Shown piece after piece: positions 51,062 to 60,025 of a stretch of 64,000 nucleotides of DNA. A program made the position numbers and the translations under genes. This DNA is from NORP23 sp050302475 (GTDB lineage Bacteria; Pseudomonadota; Alphaproteobacteria; Rhodobacterales; Rhodobacteraceae): positions 124,001 through 188,000 of the forward strand of contig JBNLBF010000002.1 of the NCBI GenBank assembly GCA_050302475.1. Direction: 5' to 3'. Position 1 is the stretch's first letter. Every line of letters begins with the position of its first letter. Under the pieces are notes generated by a model. It was given only the letters and a program-made list of their open reading frames with translations, made no database searches and was not told the DNA's origin.

Positions 51062-51433
51062 TCAATTGGCGCCGCGATAGGCTGCAAGTGCCCAATCATC
51101 GAATTCTTCTCTGAAAGGAGAGAAATCATGCCACCCATCCAAGCCCTCTGTAGGTTTTGACAGGCCAAGCGCAGTGCTCTGCGCAGCGAAAATAGGCGAA
51201 AGTCTTAAACTTATCCGGCGCATCCCGGTACAGGCCGCAAAAATCAGATCATGACGATACCAGACAACATATCGGCAAACTTCTGGTTCAGGACTGAATA
51301 TCCCCACACTTGGCAAATCGCTCAACAGGTCTTCAACCGGGATGAACATATCCGGATGGCAGCTTTTGCCTTCGACAAATTCCAGAATCGGCGCGTTTGC
51401 TTCAGTCCACAAAAACCGCGGTATGGGTTTCAT
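51062..51433 (-). CDS. Hypothetical protein, unknown family
   Basis: 123 residues, no signal peptide or membrane segment. Pro- and aromatic-rich start (MKPIPRFLWTEANAPILEF), a middle VCRYVVWYRHDLIFAACTG and a C-terminal DGWHDFSPFREEFDDWALAAY. No domain recognised. It is divergent from the TRAP-glutamylation operon and may be an independent gene. A spurious reading frame cannot be fully excluded. Confidence 0.55.
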   Translation of the reverse strand: MKPIPRFLWTEANAPILEFVEGKSCHPDMFIPVEDLLSDLPSVGIFSPEPEVCRYVVWYRHDLIFAACTGMRRISLRLSPIFAAQSTALGLSKPTEGLDGWHDFSPFREEFDDWALAAYRGAN

Positions 51434-51457
51434 AAAGTATGTTCCAAAAATTTACTT

Positions 51458-51467
51458 TTTGATCAAA
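51458..51467. promoter_or_regulatory. Palindrome and promoter-like region before the TRAP-GS operon
   Basis: The 137-bp divergent gap has a perfect palindrome TTTGATCAAA (51458-51467), a TTGACA box (51472-51477) and an inverted repeat TGACA/TGTCA (51473-51477 with 51485-51489). The TTGACA followed 16 bp later by TACTGT could be a promoter for the plus-strand operon. Confidence 0.4.
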
Positions 51468-51570
51468 TGAATTGACACAATGAATGTCATTGATACTGTC
51501 ATAATTAGGACTGGGGGTGAAGATGACTTTTTGTTCAGATTTTCCACGACTTGTCGGGACTGGCCGTTAA

Positions 51571-52155
51571 ATGCCGAATTGGTCTCGTTCATATGTAACT
51601 ATTGTAGAGGCTGTAAATTACCGCGTTGGCCGGATGGCGATGTATCTGCTGTTTGTGCTGATGGCGATTTTGTTGTGGTCCTCCTTCTCCAAAATCATGT
51701 TCGAGTTGGGCACCGATTCCTCCATTCTTAACGCTGGCGGGCTGCACTGGTTGCATGAGGCGATAAAATCACTGAACTTCCGCCCGTCGCTCTGGACGGT
51801 GGAGATGGCGCAGTTTGTGCTGGTTGCGTATTACCTGCTTGGCGGGCCCTATTCGATGCAACTGAACAGCCATGTGCGGATGGACCTGCTTTATGGCAGC
51901 TGGTCGGATCGGACCAAGGCATGGGTTGATGCTTTCACGATTTTTTTCCTGATCTTCTATCTGGTTATTCTACTGGTCGGCGGGTTGGATTCCACGTGGT
52001 ATGCGTATGATTACGGCACCCGCAATTCCACCGCGTGGCGCCCGGTCGTCTGGCCGATCCGGGCGATTTCCTGCGTCGGCATATTCCTGATGATCCTTCA
52101 GGCCTTCGCTGTCTTTCTCAAAGACATCGCCAAAATCAAAGGTGAGGAACTGTAA
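51571..52155 (+). CDS. dctQ: TRAP transporter small permease DctQ (third system)
   Basis: 194 residues, four hydrophobic helices with an extended loop near 60-80. GGPYSMQLNSHVRMDLLYG (about 90-108) is typical of DctQ subunits of the mannitol/chloroaromatic TRAP branch. The stop codon overlaps the dctM start by 1 bp. First gene of the TRAP - glutamine-synthetase-like - ALDH - ADH operon. Confidence 0.9.
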   Translation: MPNWSRSYVTIVEAVNYRVGRMAMYLLFVLMAILLWSSFSKIMFELGTDSSILNAGGLHWLHEAIKSLNFRPSLWTVEMAQFVLVAYYLLGGPYSMQLNSHVRMDLLYGSWSDRTKAWVDAFTIFFLIFYLVILLVGGLDSTWYAYDYGTRNSTAWRPVVWPIRAISCVGIFLMILQAFAVFLKDIAKIKGEEL

Positions 52156-53480
52156 TGACCCCGGGAATGATCGCCACCTTTATGTTTATGTCGATGATGG
52201 TGATGCTGCTGACGGGGCAACGGGTCTTTGCCGCGATTGGCTTTGTTGCGTCGGTGTCCGCGCTTCTGTTCTGGGGGATCGGCTGGGAGGAGGTGCCCTT
52301 CTCGGCCTCGGTCAAGGTCATGACCTGGTATCCGTTGCTGACACTGCCCCTGTTTATTTTCATGGGCTATGTCCTGTCGGAAAGCGGGCTGGCGGATGAT
52401 CTTTACCGGATGTTCCATGTCTGGATGGGCGGCGTGAATGGCGGGCTGGCCATCGGGACGATTGGGCTGATGGTGCTGATCGCCGCGATGAACGGACTGT
52501 CGGTCGCGGGCATGGCCATTGGGGCTACGATTGCCTTGCCGGAATTGCTGAAACGCAATTATGACAAACGCATGGTAACCGGGGTTATTCAGGCGGGGGC
52601 ATCGCTAGGCATTCTGGTGCCGCCCTCCGTCGTGCTGGTTCTTTATGCGATGATCGCGCGGCAGCCGGTGGGACAATTGTGGCTGGCGGGTGTTGTTCCG
52701 GGGTTGATGATGGCGGCGATGTTCATGCTTTACATCGCGATCCGCTGTAAGTTGAACCCCTCCCTTGGCCCTGCCCTTCCACCCGAGGAACGCGCCGCCA
52801 TAACGTGGCGGGAAAAATGGCGTTTGCTACGGTCCGGCATGCTGCCCTTGGTGATCTTTTTCGTGATGATGTATCCGTTCGTCAAGGGCTGGACCAGCCT
52901 TGTTGAATCCTCGGCCGTTGGGGCGCTAACGGCATTTCTGGCTGCGGTGTTCAAAGGTCGCATGACGCGCGAAGTGTTCGAGAACTCGGTTCGCAATACC
53001 TTGTCGATCAGCGCGATGTTCATGTGGATCATTCTGGCGGCACTGGCGTTTGGCGCGATTTTCGACGGTGTCCGTGCCGTTGACGCGATCGAGGCGTTTT
53101 TCCTCGATACGCTCGGCCTCGGCCCGTGGGAGGTCCTGATCCTGATGCAGATATCCTTCCTGCTGATGGGCACATTTCTGGATGACACGGCGATGCTGGT
53201 GATTGTCGCGCCGCTTTACATTCCGCTGGTCGATGCGCTGGGATTCAATCTGATCTGGTATGGCGTGCTTTATACCATTACCAGCCAGATCGCCTATATG
53301 ACCCCGCCCTTCGGCTACAACCTGTTCCTGATGCGGGCCATGGCCCCGCCCGAGATTACGCTGCGCGATATTTACACCTCGATTATTCCGTTCGTTGGTG
53401 TCATGCTGATCGCGTTAGCAACTGTCATGTATTTCGACCAGATCGCGCTATGGCTGCCAAATCTGGTCTATGGAAAATAA
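52155..53480 (+). CDS. dctM: TRAP transporter large permease DctM (third system)
   Basis: 441 residues, about 12 membrane segments with NGLSVAGMAIGATIALPELL near 115, ASLGILVPPSVVLVLYAM near 150 and YMTPPFGYNLFLMRAM near 380. It resembles the FcbT3-type branch. The start overlaps dctQ, and hairpins separate it from the receptor gene that follows. Confidence 0.92.
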   Translation: MTPGMIATFMFMSMMVMLLTGQRVFAAIGFVASVSALLFWGIGWEEVPFSASVKVMTWYPLLTLPLFIFMGYVLSESGLADDLYRMFHVWMGGVNGGLAIGTIGLMVLIAAMNGLSVAGMAIGATIALPELLKRNYDKRMVTGVIQAGASLGILVPPSVVLVLYAMIARQPVGQLWLAGVVPGLMMAAMFMLYIAIRCKLNPSLGPALPPEERAAITWREKWRLLRSGMLPLVIFFVMMYPFVKGWTSLVESSAVGALTAFLAAVFKGRMTREVFENSVRNTLSISAMFMWIILAALAFGAIFDGVRAVDAIEAFFLDTLGLGPWEVLILMQISFLLMGTFLDDTAMLVIVAPLYIPLVDALGFNLIWYGVLYTITSQIAYMTPPFGYNLFLMRAMAPPEITLRDIYTSIIPFVGVMLIALATVMYFDQIALWLPNLVYGK

Positions 53481-53481
53481 A

Positions 53482-53495
53482 CGGGGAAAACCCCG
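53482..53495 (+). other. Hairpin between dctM and dctP (third system)
   Basis: CGGGG-AAAA-CCCCG, a 5-bp stem with a stable A4 loop directly after the dctM stop, followed by a CGTG/CACG repeat. No T-run. It may set relative mRNA levels of the receptor gene. Confidence 0.4.
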
Positions 53496-53552
53496 ATCGT
53501 GTCGAGGCACGGGCATAAATCCGGAGCAATCCGGGCTAACAAGGAGAAGAAA

Positions 53553-54587
53553 ATGACCAACAGACGTAAGTTCCTCCAGACGGCTGGTATGGCAGGGGCG
53601 GCTACGCTTGCAGCACCCGCAGTTCATGGCCAAACGAAAATTGTCTGGCGTTTGCAAACCTATGCCGGGCCCGCACTCGCCGAACATGTGATCAAACCTT
53701 CCATCGACGCTTTCAACGCCATCGCTGGCGATGAAATGGAGATCGAGCTTTACACAGCCGATCAGCTTGTCCCAACCGGCGAACTGTTCCGCGCCCTGCA
53801 ACGCGGCACGATTGATGCGGTGCAGTCGGATGATGACTCAATGGCGTCACCGACCGAGGTCACCGTATTTGGTGGCTATTTCCCGTTTGCATCCCGTTAC
53901 AGCTTGGACGTGCCGGTGCTGTTCAACCAGTATGGCCTCAACGAGATTTGGGATGCGGAATATTCCGCCGTCGGCGTGAAACATATCTCGGCCGGATCGT
54001 GGGACCCGTGCCACTTTGCGACGAAAGAGCCGATCAATTCGCTGGCTGACCTGCAAGGTAAACGCGTGTTCACCTTCCCGACAGCGGGCCGGTTCCTTGC
54101 CCAGTTTGGCGTCGTCCCCGTGACCCTGCCCTGGGAAGATATCGAAGTCGCCGTTCAAACCGGTGAGTTGGACGGGATCGCATGGTCCGGGATTACCGAA
54201 GATTACACCGTCGGCTGGGCGGATGTGACGGATTATTTCCTGACCAACAACATCTCGGGCGCTTGGGCGGGATCGTTCTTCGCCAATCAGGACCGCTGGA
54301 ACGAGCTGCCGGACCATCTGAAAACGCTGGTCCGCATGGCCTGTGATCAGTCGCATTACTATCGTCAATGGTGGTATTGGGGCGGCGAGGCATCCCTGCG
54401 CGTCAACGGCACCAAGATGCAGCTGACCACGATCCCTGACGACGAATGGGCAACGGTTGAAAATGCCGCTGTCGCCTTCTGGGACGAGATCGCTGCGGAA
54501 TCCAAGACCAAGGCGAAGGTTGTCGAAATCTTCAAACAGTATAATGCCGACATGCAAAAGGCCGGACGGCCTTATCGCTACGGCTGA
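53553..54587 (+). CDS. TRAP transporter solute receptor, Tat-exported (mannitol/chloroaromatic-type)
   Basis: 344 residues from the ATG after AAGGAGAAGAAA. A twin-arginine signal (TNRRKFLQTAG, then a hydrophobic run to AVHGQ) shows folded export by Tat, unlike the Sec-type receptors of the two other TRAP systems here. The mature part is DctP-like, related to FcbT1-type receptors (DSMASPTEVTVFGGYFPFASRY). Tat export is common in this branch. The ligand is unknown; downstream enzymes suggest an amine or amino alcohol. Confidence 0.87.
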   Translation: MTNRRKFLQTAGMAGAATLAAPAVHGQTKIVWRLQTYAGPALAEHVIKPSIDAFNAIAGDEMEIELYTADQLVPTGELFRALQRGTIDAVQSDDDSMASPTEVTVFGGYFPFASRYSLDVPVLFNQYGLNEIWDAEYSAVGVKHISAGSWDPCHFATKEPINSLADLQGKRVFTFPTAGRFLAQFGVVPVTLPWEDIEVAVQTGELDGIAWSGITEDYTVGWADVTDYFLTNNISGAWAGSFFANQDRWNELPDHLKTLVRMACDQSHYYRQWWYWGGEASLRVNGTKMQLTTIPDDEWATVENAAVAFWDEIAAESKTKAKVVEIFKQYNADMQKAGRPYRYG

Positions 54588-54593
54588 TACAAC

Positions 54594-54620
54594 TGGCCGG
54601 GCGGGACGCTCGCCCGGCCA
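54594..54620 (+). other. Strong GC hairpin between dctP and the glutamine-synthetase-like gene
   Basis: TGGCCGGGCG (54594-54603) and CGCCCGGCCA (54611-54620), a 10-bp perfect stem with a 7-nt loop, 6 bp after the receptor stop. No T-run follows, so it more likely protects the receptor mRNA from 3' decay than terminates transcription. Confidence 0.55.
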
Positions 54621-54650
54621 CTTCCCCCTGATAGTGATGGAGAGTGACCC

Positions 54651-56012
54651 ATGGCGGGTAATCTGACGATGGATGAGTTGAAGGCGTTGACCGCCGCGGG
54701 CGAGATCGACACCGTAATGGCGTTTGTCGTCGACATGGCCGGACGGCTGATGGGCAAACGCTTTGTCGCGCAGCATTTCATCGACAGCGCTTGGGAAGAA
54801 AGCCATTGCTGCAACTATCTGCTGGCCACCGATCTGGAGATGTGGACGGTCGAGGGGTATAAATCCACGTCATGGCGGGCGGGCTATGGCGACTATATGA
54901 TGAAGCCGGACCTGTCGACTCTGCGCACTGCTGGGTGGCTTGAGGGCACGGCGATGGTGCTGTGCGACATCATGGATCACCATGGCCATCACGAAATCGC
55001 CCATTCGCCACGTGCTATGCTGAAAGCGCAGGTCGCGCGGCTGGCCGAGATGGGATATACCGCCACAGCGGCGACCGAGTTGGAGTTTTTCATATTCGAG
55101 GAGTCGTTCCAGACCCTCCACGATGCGGGATACAAGGCATTGACGCCGCTGGTCCGCTATAACGAAGATTACGCGCTGGGTCTGTCGGCCAAGGACGAGC
55201 CGGTGATGAAACCGCTGCGCAACGGGCTATATGCGTCCGGCATCCCGGTCGAAAGCTCCAAAGGTGAGGCCGAGGCGGGACAGCAGGAGCTGAATATCAA
55301 ATACGGCCCAGCGCTGGACTGCGCTGAAAACCACGCGATCGCGAAATATGCGGCCAAAGATATTGGGTTCATGGCCGGTCACGCGGTCAGCTTCCTGCCT
55401 AAATGGGCGCCCGATCGGGTGGGGTCCGCCAGCCATGTGCATATTTCCCTGCAGTCCGACAAAGGTCCGGTGTTTTACGACAAGGATGCCGAATATACCC
55501 TGTCCGACACGGGGCGGCATTTCCTTGGTGGTTTGTTGAAATATGCGGGCGATATCACCGCCTTCTTGGCGCCTTATGTGAACAGCTACAAACGCTTTCA
55601 GGCTGGCAGTTTCGCCCCAACCCGCAAGGTCTGGTCGGTCGATAACCGCACCGCCGCCTTCCGCTTGTGTGGCGAGGGCTCGCTTGGTGTGCGGCTGGAA
55701 TGCCGCTTGCCCGGCGCGGATGTGAACCCCTACCTCGCCATCGCGGCGATGTTGGCGGCGGGGATTGCGGGGATCCAAGAAAAGCTGGACCCCGGCAGCC
55801 CATTCAAAGGGGACGCTTACAAGGAGGACTCGGATCAAATCCCGACAACCCTGCGTGCTGCGATCCCGCAATTGTCCGGGTCGAAAATGCTGCGCGCGGC
55901 CATGGGGGATGCGGTGGTGGACCATTACACCCACGCCGCAGAATGGGAGCAGAACGCCTTCGACGCCGCTGTGACAGATTGGGAGATTGCCCGCGGATTC
56001 GAGCGGGGGTAA
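54651..56012 (+). CDS. Glutamine synthetase family gamma-glutamyl-amine ligase (PuuA/IpuC-like)
   Basis: 453 residues. The GS core is complete: ELEFFIF (about 143-149) and GEAEAGQQELNI (about 202-213) for Mg ligands, GSASHVHISL near 260, FAPTRKVWSVDNRTAAFR near 325 and ECRLPGADVNPYLA near 350. It lacks the long C-terminal adenylylation region of GlnA and has the length of gamma-glutamylputrescine or gamma-glutamylisopropylamide synthetases. It would join glutamate to an amine with ATP. Position between a TRAP system and ALDH/ADH genes supports catabolic glutamylation. Confidence 0.85.
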   Translation: MAGNLTMDELKALTAAGEIDTVMAFVVDMAGRLMGKRFVAQHFIDSAWEESHCCNYLLATDLEMWTVEGYKSTSWRAGYGDYMMKPDLSTLRTAGWLEGTAMVLCDIMDHHGHHEIAHSPRAMLKAQVARLAEMGYTATAATELEFFIFEESFQTLHDAGYKALTPLVRYNEDYALGLSAKDEPVMKPLRNGLYASGIPVESSKGEAEAGQQELNIKYGPALDCAENHAIAKYAAKDIGFMAGHAVSFLPKWAPDRVGSASHVHISLQSDKGPVFYDKDAEYTLSDTGRHFLGGLLKYAGDITAFLAPYVNSYKRFQAGSFAPTRKVWSVDNRTAAFRLCGEGSLGVRLECRLPGADVNPYLAIAAMLAAGIAGIQEKLDPGSPFKGDAYKEDSDQIPTTLRAAIPQLSGSKMLRAAMGDAVVDHYTHAAEWEQNAFDAAVTDWEIARGFERG

Positions 56013-56079
56013 TTTTCGCGTATCCCCGACCTTGCCGTCGCACTTGCCCGGCGAGGGGGCATTTCAAAGGACAGACAGA

Positions 56080-57465
56080 ATGACGATGATCACATGTATA
56101 TCCCCGATCGACGGATCGGTTTTTGCAGAACGTGAGGCGATGCCGCTGGCCGACGCCCAGAAGCTGGTCGCCCGTGCGCGCTCGGCGCAAAAAGGCTGGG
56201 CCGCGCGCCCGCTGGCCGAGCGGATCGCGCTGGTGCAGGCTGGCGTTAAACGGCTGGGCGAGATGAACGACGAAATCGTGCCCGAACTGGCCCATATGAT
56301 GGGCCGCCCGGTCCGTTATGGTGGCGAGTTCGGCGGCGTGAACGAGCGCACGGACTATATGTCCAAAATCGCAGAGGAATCGCTGGCGCCGATGGTGATC
56401 GAGGATAGCGAGACCTTTACCCGCCAGATCAAACGCGAGCCGCATGGCGTCGTGCTGGTCATCGCGCCGTGGAACTACCCGTTTCTGACCGCGATCAACA
56501 CGATCTCGCCAGCGCTGATTGCGGGGAATACGGTCGTGATCAAACATGCCAGCCAGACCCTGCTGGTCGGCGAGCGAATGGTGCGGGCGTTCGTGGAGGC
56601 AGGTGTGCCCGAGGATGTGTTCCTCAACATCTTCCTCGACCATGACACGACCTCCGAGCTGATCGGTCAGGGCGCATTTGATTTTATCAACTTCACCGGA
56701 TCGGTCGGCGGTGGTCAGGCGATGGAACGCGCCGCTGCCGGGACATTCACGCCGCTTGGGCTAGAGCTGGGCGGTAAAGATCCCGGGTACGTGATGGAGG
56801 ATGCCGATCTTGACGCCGCCGTCGCCACGCTGATGGATGCCGCCATGTATAATTCGGGGCAATGCTGCTGCGGGATTGAACGGATTTACGTCCATGAAAG
56901 TCTGTTTGACGCATTTGTCGAAAAATCCGTGACACTGGTCAGCGGATACAAGCTGGGCAATCCGCTGGACACCGACACCACTATCGGTCCGATGTCGAAT
57001 GTCCGATTCGCCGACGAAGTCCGCGCCCAAATCCGCGAAGCCGTTGCTGCTGGCGCAAAGCCGATGATTGACCCTGCGCAATTCCCCGAGGATGACGGCG
57101 GAACCTATCTGATGCCGCAAATCCTGATCAATGTGGACCATTCCATGCGCGTCATGCGGGATGAGAGTTTCGGGCCGGTTGTCGGCATCATGAAAGTCAG
57201 CTCGGACGACGAGGCGATCCGCCTGATGAATGACAGCGAATTCGGCCTGACCGCCTCGCTTTGGACGAACGATCCGGCGCGGGCCGAAGCGATTGGGGCG
57301 CAGATAGAAACCGGCACTGTGTTTATGAACCGTGCTGATTATCTGGACCCGGGCCTGTGCTGGACTGGCTGCAAAAACACCGGTCGCGGTGGGGCCCTGT
57401 CCGTCATCGGCTTCCATAACCTGACCCGTCCGAAATCCTATCATCTGAAGAAGGTGACATCATGA
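56080..57465 (+). CDS. Aldehyde dehydrogenase (NAD(P)-dependent)
   Basis: 461 residues from ATG 56080 (ATG 56086 is alternative). The ALDH fold shows VIAPWNYPFL (about 126-135), INFTGSVGGGQAM (NAD loop), the catalytic Glu in LELGGKDPGYV and Cys in SGQCCCGIERIYV (near 264-276). The ending LTRPKSYHLKK is normal. It is 68 bp after the glutamine-synthetase-like gene and overlaps the ADH start by 4 bp. It probably oxidises a gamma-glutamyl aminoaldehyde or a related aldehyde (inference). Confidence 0.9.
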   Translation: MTMITCISPIDGSVFAEREAMPLADAQKLVARARSAQKGWAARPLAERIALVQAGVKRLGEMNDEIVPELAHMMGRPVRYGGEFGGVNERTDYMSKIAEESLAPMVIEDSETFTRQIKREPHGVVLVIAPWNYPFLTAINTISPALIAGNTVVIKHASQTLLVGERMVRAFVEAGVPEDVFLNIFLDHDTTSELIGQGAFDFINFTGSVGGGQAMERAAAGTFTPLGLELGGKDPGYVMEDADLDAAVATLMDAAMYNSGQCCCGIERIYVHESLFDAFVEKSVTLVSGYKLGNPLDTDTTIGPMSNVRFADEVRAQIREAVAAGAKPMIDPAQFPEDDGGTYLMPQILINVDHSMRVMRDESFGPVVGIMKVSSDDEAIRLMNDSEFGLTASLWTNDPARAEAIGAQIETGTVFMNRADYLDPGLCWTGCKNTGRGGALSVIGFHNLTRPKSYHLKKVTS

Positions 57466-58607
57466 ACCTGACTGGAAACTGGTCCTACCCGACCGCGATC
57501 AAATTCGGCGCTGGCCGGATCAAGGAACTGCCCGCCGCCTGTGCGCAGGCCGGCATCAAGCGCCCGCTGCTGGTCACCGACAAAGGGTTGGCGAACCTGC
57601 CGATCACGCAAAATACACTGGATATATTAGAGGCCGCTGGCCTTGGCCGCGCAATGTTTTCCGAAGTGGATCCTAACCCGAACGAGAAAAACCTCTCGGC
57701 CGGGTTGGAGGTCTATTATAACGGCAATCATGATGGGGTGATTGCCTTTGGTGGTGGATCAGGCATCGATTTGGGCAAGATGATTGCCTTCATGTGCGGC
57801 CAAACCCGCCCGGTCTGGGATTACGAGGATGTGGGCGATTGGTGGAAGCGGGCGAAAGCCTCGGCCATCGCCCCGATTATCGCGGTGCCAACGACCGCAG
57901 GCACGGGGTCCGAAGTGGGGCGCGCCAGCGTCATCACCAATTCGGAAACGCATGTGAAGAAAATCATCTTCCACCCCAAAGTCCTGCCCACCGTTGTCAT
58001 CGCCGATCCCGAACTGACTGTCGGCATGCCGCCGATGATCACCGCCGGCACCGGCATGGACGCTTTCGCACATTGTCTGGAGGCTTACTGTTCCCCCCAC
58101 TACCACCCGATGTCGCAGGGCATCGCGGTCGAAGGATTACGGCTGGTCAAAGAATATCTGCCGCGTGCGTATCACGACGGTACCGACATCAAAGCCCGCG
58201 CCCAAATGATGAGCGCAGCGGCCATGGGCGCGACGGCGTTCCAAAAAGGTCTGGGCGCCGTGCACGCAATCAGCCACCCGATTGGCGCGGTTTATAACAC
58301 GCATCACGGCACAACCAACGCTGTCGTCATTCCGCCAGTCCTGAAATTCAACCGCCCCGCTATCGAAGATCGTTTCGACGCGCTCTGCGGCTATCTGGGC
58401 CTAACGGGTGGTTTCGACGGGTTCTATAATTACGTCGTAGAGCTGCGTGCAGAGCTGAAAATCCCGAACAGCCTGTCCGAAATGGGCGTCGGCACGGATC
58501 GCATCGACGAGCTGGCCAAAATGGCGATGGAGGACCCGTCAACCGGCGGCAACCCTGTCGAAATGACGCTGGAAAACACGACGGAGCTGTTGAAAGCCTG
58601 TATCTGA
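57462..58607 (+). CDS. Iron-containing alcohol dehydrogenase (operon partner of ALDH)
   Basis: 381 residues. NAD motifs AFGGGSGIDLGKM (about 90-102) and AVPTTAGTGSEVGRA (near 143-157); metal motifs MDAFAHCLEAY (near 200) and GAVHAISHPIG (near 266), with THHGTTNAV. It is a paralogue of the ADH at 17635-18768. The start overlaps the ALDH stop by 4 bp, so alcohol and aldehyde steps are produced together, as expected for oxidising a glutamylated amino alcohol. It ends the operon and is convergent with a SulP gene. Confidence 0.9.
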   Translation: MNLTGNWSYPTAIKFGAGRIKELPAACAQAGIKRPLLVTDKGLANLPITQNTLDILEAAGLGRAMFSEVDPNPNEKNLSAGLEVYYNGNHDGVIAFGGGSGIDLGKMIAFMCGQTRPVWDYEDVGDWWKRAKASAIAPIIAVPTTAGTGSEVGRASVITNSETHVKKIIFHPKVLPTVVIADPELTVGMPPMITAGTGMDAFAHCLEAYCSPHYHPMSQGIAVEGLRLVKEYLPRAYHDGTDIKARAQMMSAAAMGATAFQKGLGAVHAISHPIGAVYNTHHGTTNAVVIPPVLKFNRPAIEDRFDALCGYLGLTGGFDGFYNYVVELRAELKIPNSLSEMGVGTDRIDELAKMAMEDPSTGGNPVEMTLENTTELLKACI

Positions 58608-59870
58608 TCACCGATCCGGGGTGTGCCAATCCGCATATGGCGCATCCCGTTTACGCAGGCGCATCGCCAGTCCCAGTCCGATCCCAACGGCGATCGCCAC
58701 TGTCAGATCCGTGAGGATCGTCAGAACTAGCGTCACCAGCAACAGCAACAGATCCGCGCGCGGCATCCGAAGATAGTCGCGCCAACGGTCGGGCTCTGCC
58801 ATGTTCCACGCGGTCAGGATCAGCAGTGCCGCGAGCGCAGGCATGGCCAGATATCCGGCCAGCCCCGAAAACAGCACCATGATCGCCAATATCACCAGCG
58901 CGTGGATCATCCCGGAGACCGGCGAGACGGCACCGGCCCGGATATTCGTTGCCGTTCGGGCAATTGCACCGGTAGCAGGCATGCCGCCAAAAAATGACGA
59001 GGCGATATTGGCATAACCTTGCGCGATAATCTCGGCGTTAGGGCGATGCTTATCAGCAGTCAGCCGGTCCGCCACCATGGCAGACAGCAAAGACTCCACC
59101 CCCGCCAGAAACGCGATCGTTAATGCGGAGGGTAGAAGGCTCACTAGCCGCGCAACTGACATATCCGGCAAATGCGGTAGCGGCAGGTGGTTGGGTAAAG
59201 CCCCAAAGCGCGAGGCAATCGTATCAACCGGTAGTGCGAGCATCGCACACAGCATGGACATCACGGATATCGCGACGATCAGGCCCGGGAACCGCGGAAA
59301 GGTCCGGCGTAGCAGCACGATCAAGATTGCCGTTCCCAACCCGATCCCGACCGCCATGATGTTCAGCGTGTCGCGCACCGCCCATAGAACTGGTAGTTTT
59401 TCCATAAAATCGGCAGGAACGGCTTTCACCGTCAGACCCAGAAAATCCTTGATCTGACTGGTGGCAATCACAATCGCGATCCCGATGGTAAATCCGCTGA
59501 TTACAGGTTCGGGCACATAGCGGATCAGGCTGCCAACCTTCAGATATCCCGCCACCGCCAGTATGGCGCCAGCCATCAGCGTCGCCAGCACAAGCCCGTC
59601 ATACCCGTGTTCGGCAATCACCCCAAACACCACTACAATAAACGCCGCCGTTGGTCCGCCAATCTGCACCCGGCTCCCGCCCAACGCCGAAATCATGAAC
59701 CCCCCGACAATTGCCGTGATCATGCCTTTTTCCGGTGTCGCCCCGGACGCAATCGCAATGGCGAGGCTTAGGGGCAACGCCACCAATGCCACCGTCAGAC
59801 CGGCGATCAGGTCGGCAACGAACGCACGACCGGAATAATCACGTAGCGTGGTAAAAAGAATTGGTGTCAT
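58608..59870 (-). CDS. SulP family anion transporter lacking a STAS domain
   Basis: 420 residues from MTPILFTTLRDY. Ten or more hydrophobic segments and the SulP core: AGLTVALVALPLSLAIAIASG (split: AGLTVALVALP near 23-33), GGSRVQIGGPTAAF near 60 and the central IAQGYANIASSFFGGMPATGAIARTATNIRAG (positions about 285-316). It ends soon after the last helix (RKRDAPYADWHTPDR), so the cytoplasmic STAS domain of typical SulP proteins is missing. It could carry sulfate, bicarbonate or an organic anion. Confidence 0.85.
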   Translation of the reverse strand: MTPILFTTLRDYSGRAFVADLIAGLTVALVALPLSLAIAIASGATPEKGMITAIVGGFMISALGGSRVQIGGPTAAFIVVVFGVIAEHGYDGLVLATLMAGAILAVAGYLKVGSLIRYVPEPVISGFTIGIAIVIATSQIKDFLGLTVKAVPADFMEKLPVLWAVRDTLNIMAVGIGLGTAILIVLLRRTFPRFPGLIVAISVMSMLCAMLALPVDTIASRFGALPNHLPLPHLPDMSVARLVSLLPSALTIAFLAGVESLLSAMVADRLTADKHRPNAEIIAQGYANIASSFFGGMPATGAIARTATNIRAGAVSPVSGMIHALVILAIMVLFSGLAGYLAMPALAALLILTAWNMAEPDRWRDYLRMPRADLLLLLVTLVLTILTDLTVAIAVGIGLGLAMRLRKRDAPYADWHTPDR

Positions 59871-60009
59871 ACAGGATTCGGAGTTGTTTAGAAGCACACT
59901 GCCTCTAATCCAACAGGAATCCAAGAGCCAAAGGAATCGGGTAAAACCGGCCCTCAGCAGCTTGCATACCTATGCATTTTCCCAATGAAACCAAAACTTT
60001 GCTGCAATA

Positions 60010-60025
60010 TTGGGCATTTGCCCAA
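60010..60025. promoter_or_regulatory. Palindromic candidate operator upstream of zwf
   Basis: TTGGGCA-TT-TGCCCAA, 7-bp arms with a 2-nt spacer, about 120 bp before zwf. A further CCCAAT (59981-59986) pairs with the ATTGGG of this site. The repeated TTGGG/CCCAA boxes could bind a sugar-phosphate regulator. The 273-bp gap holds no gene. Confidence 0.5.
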
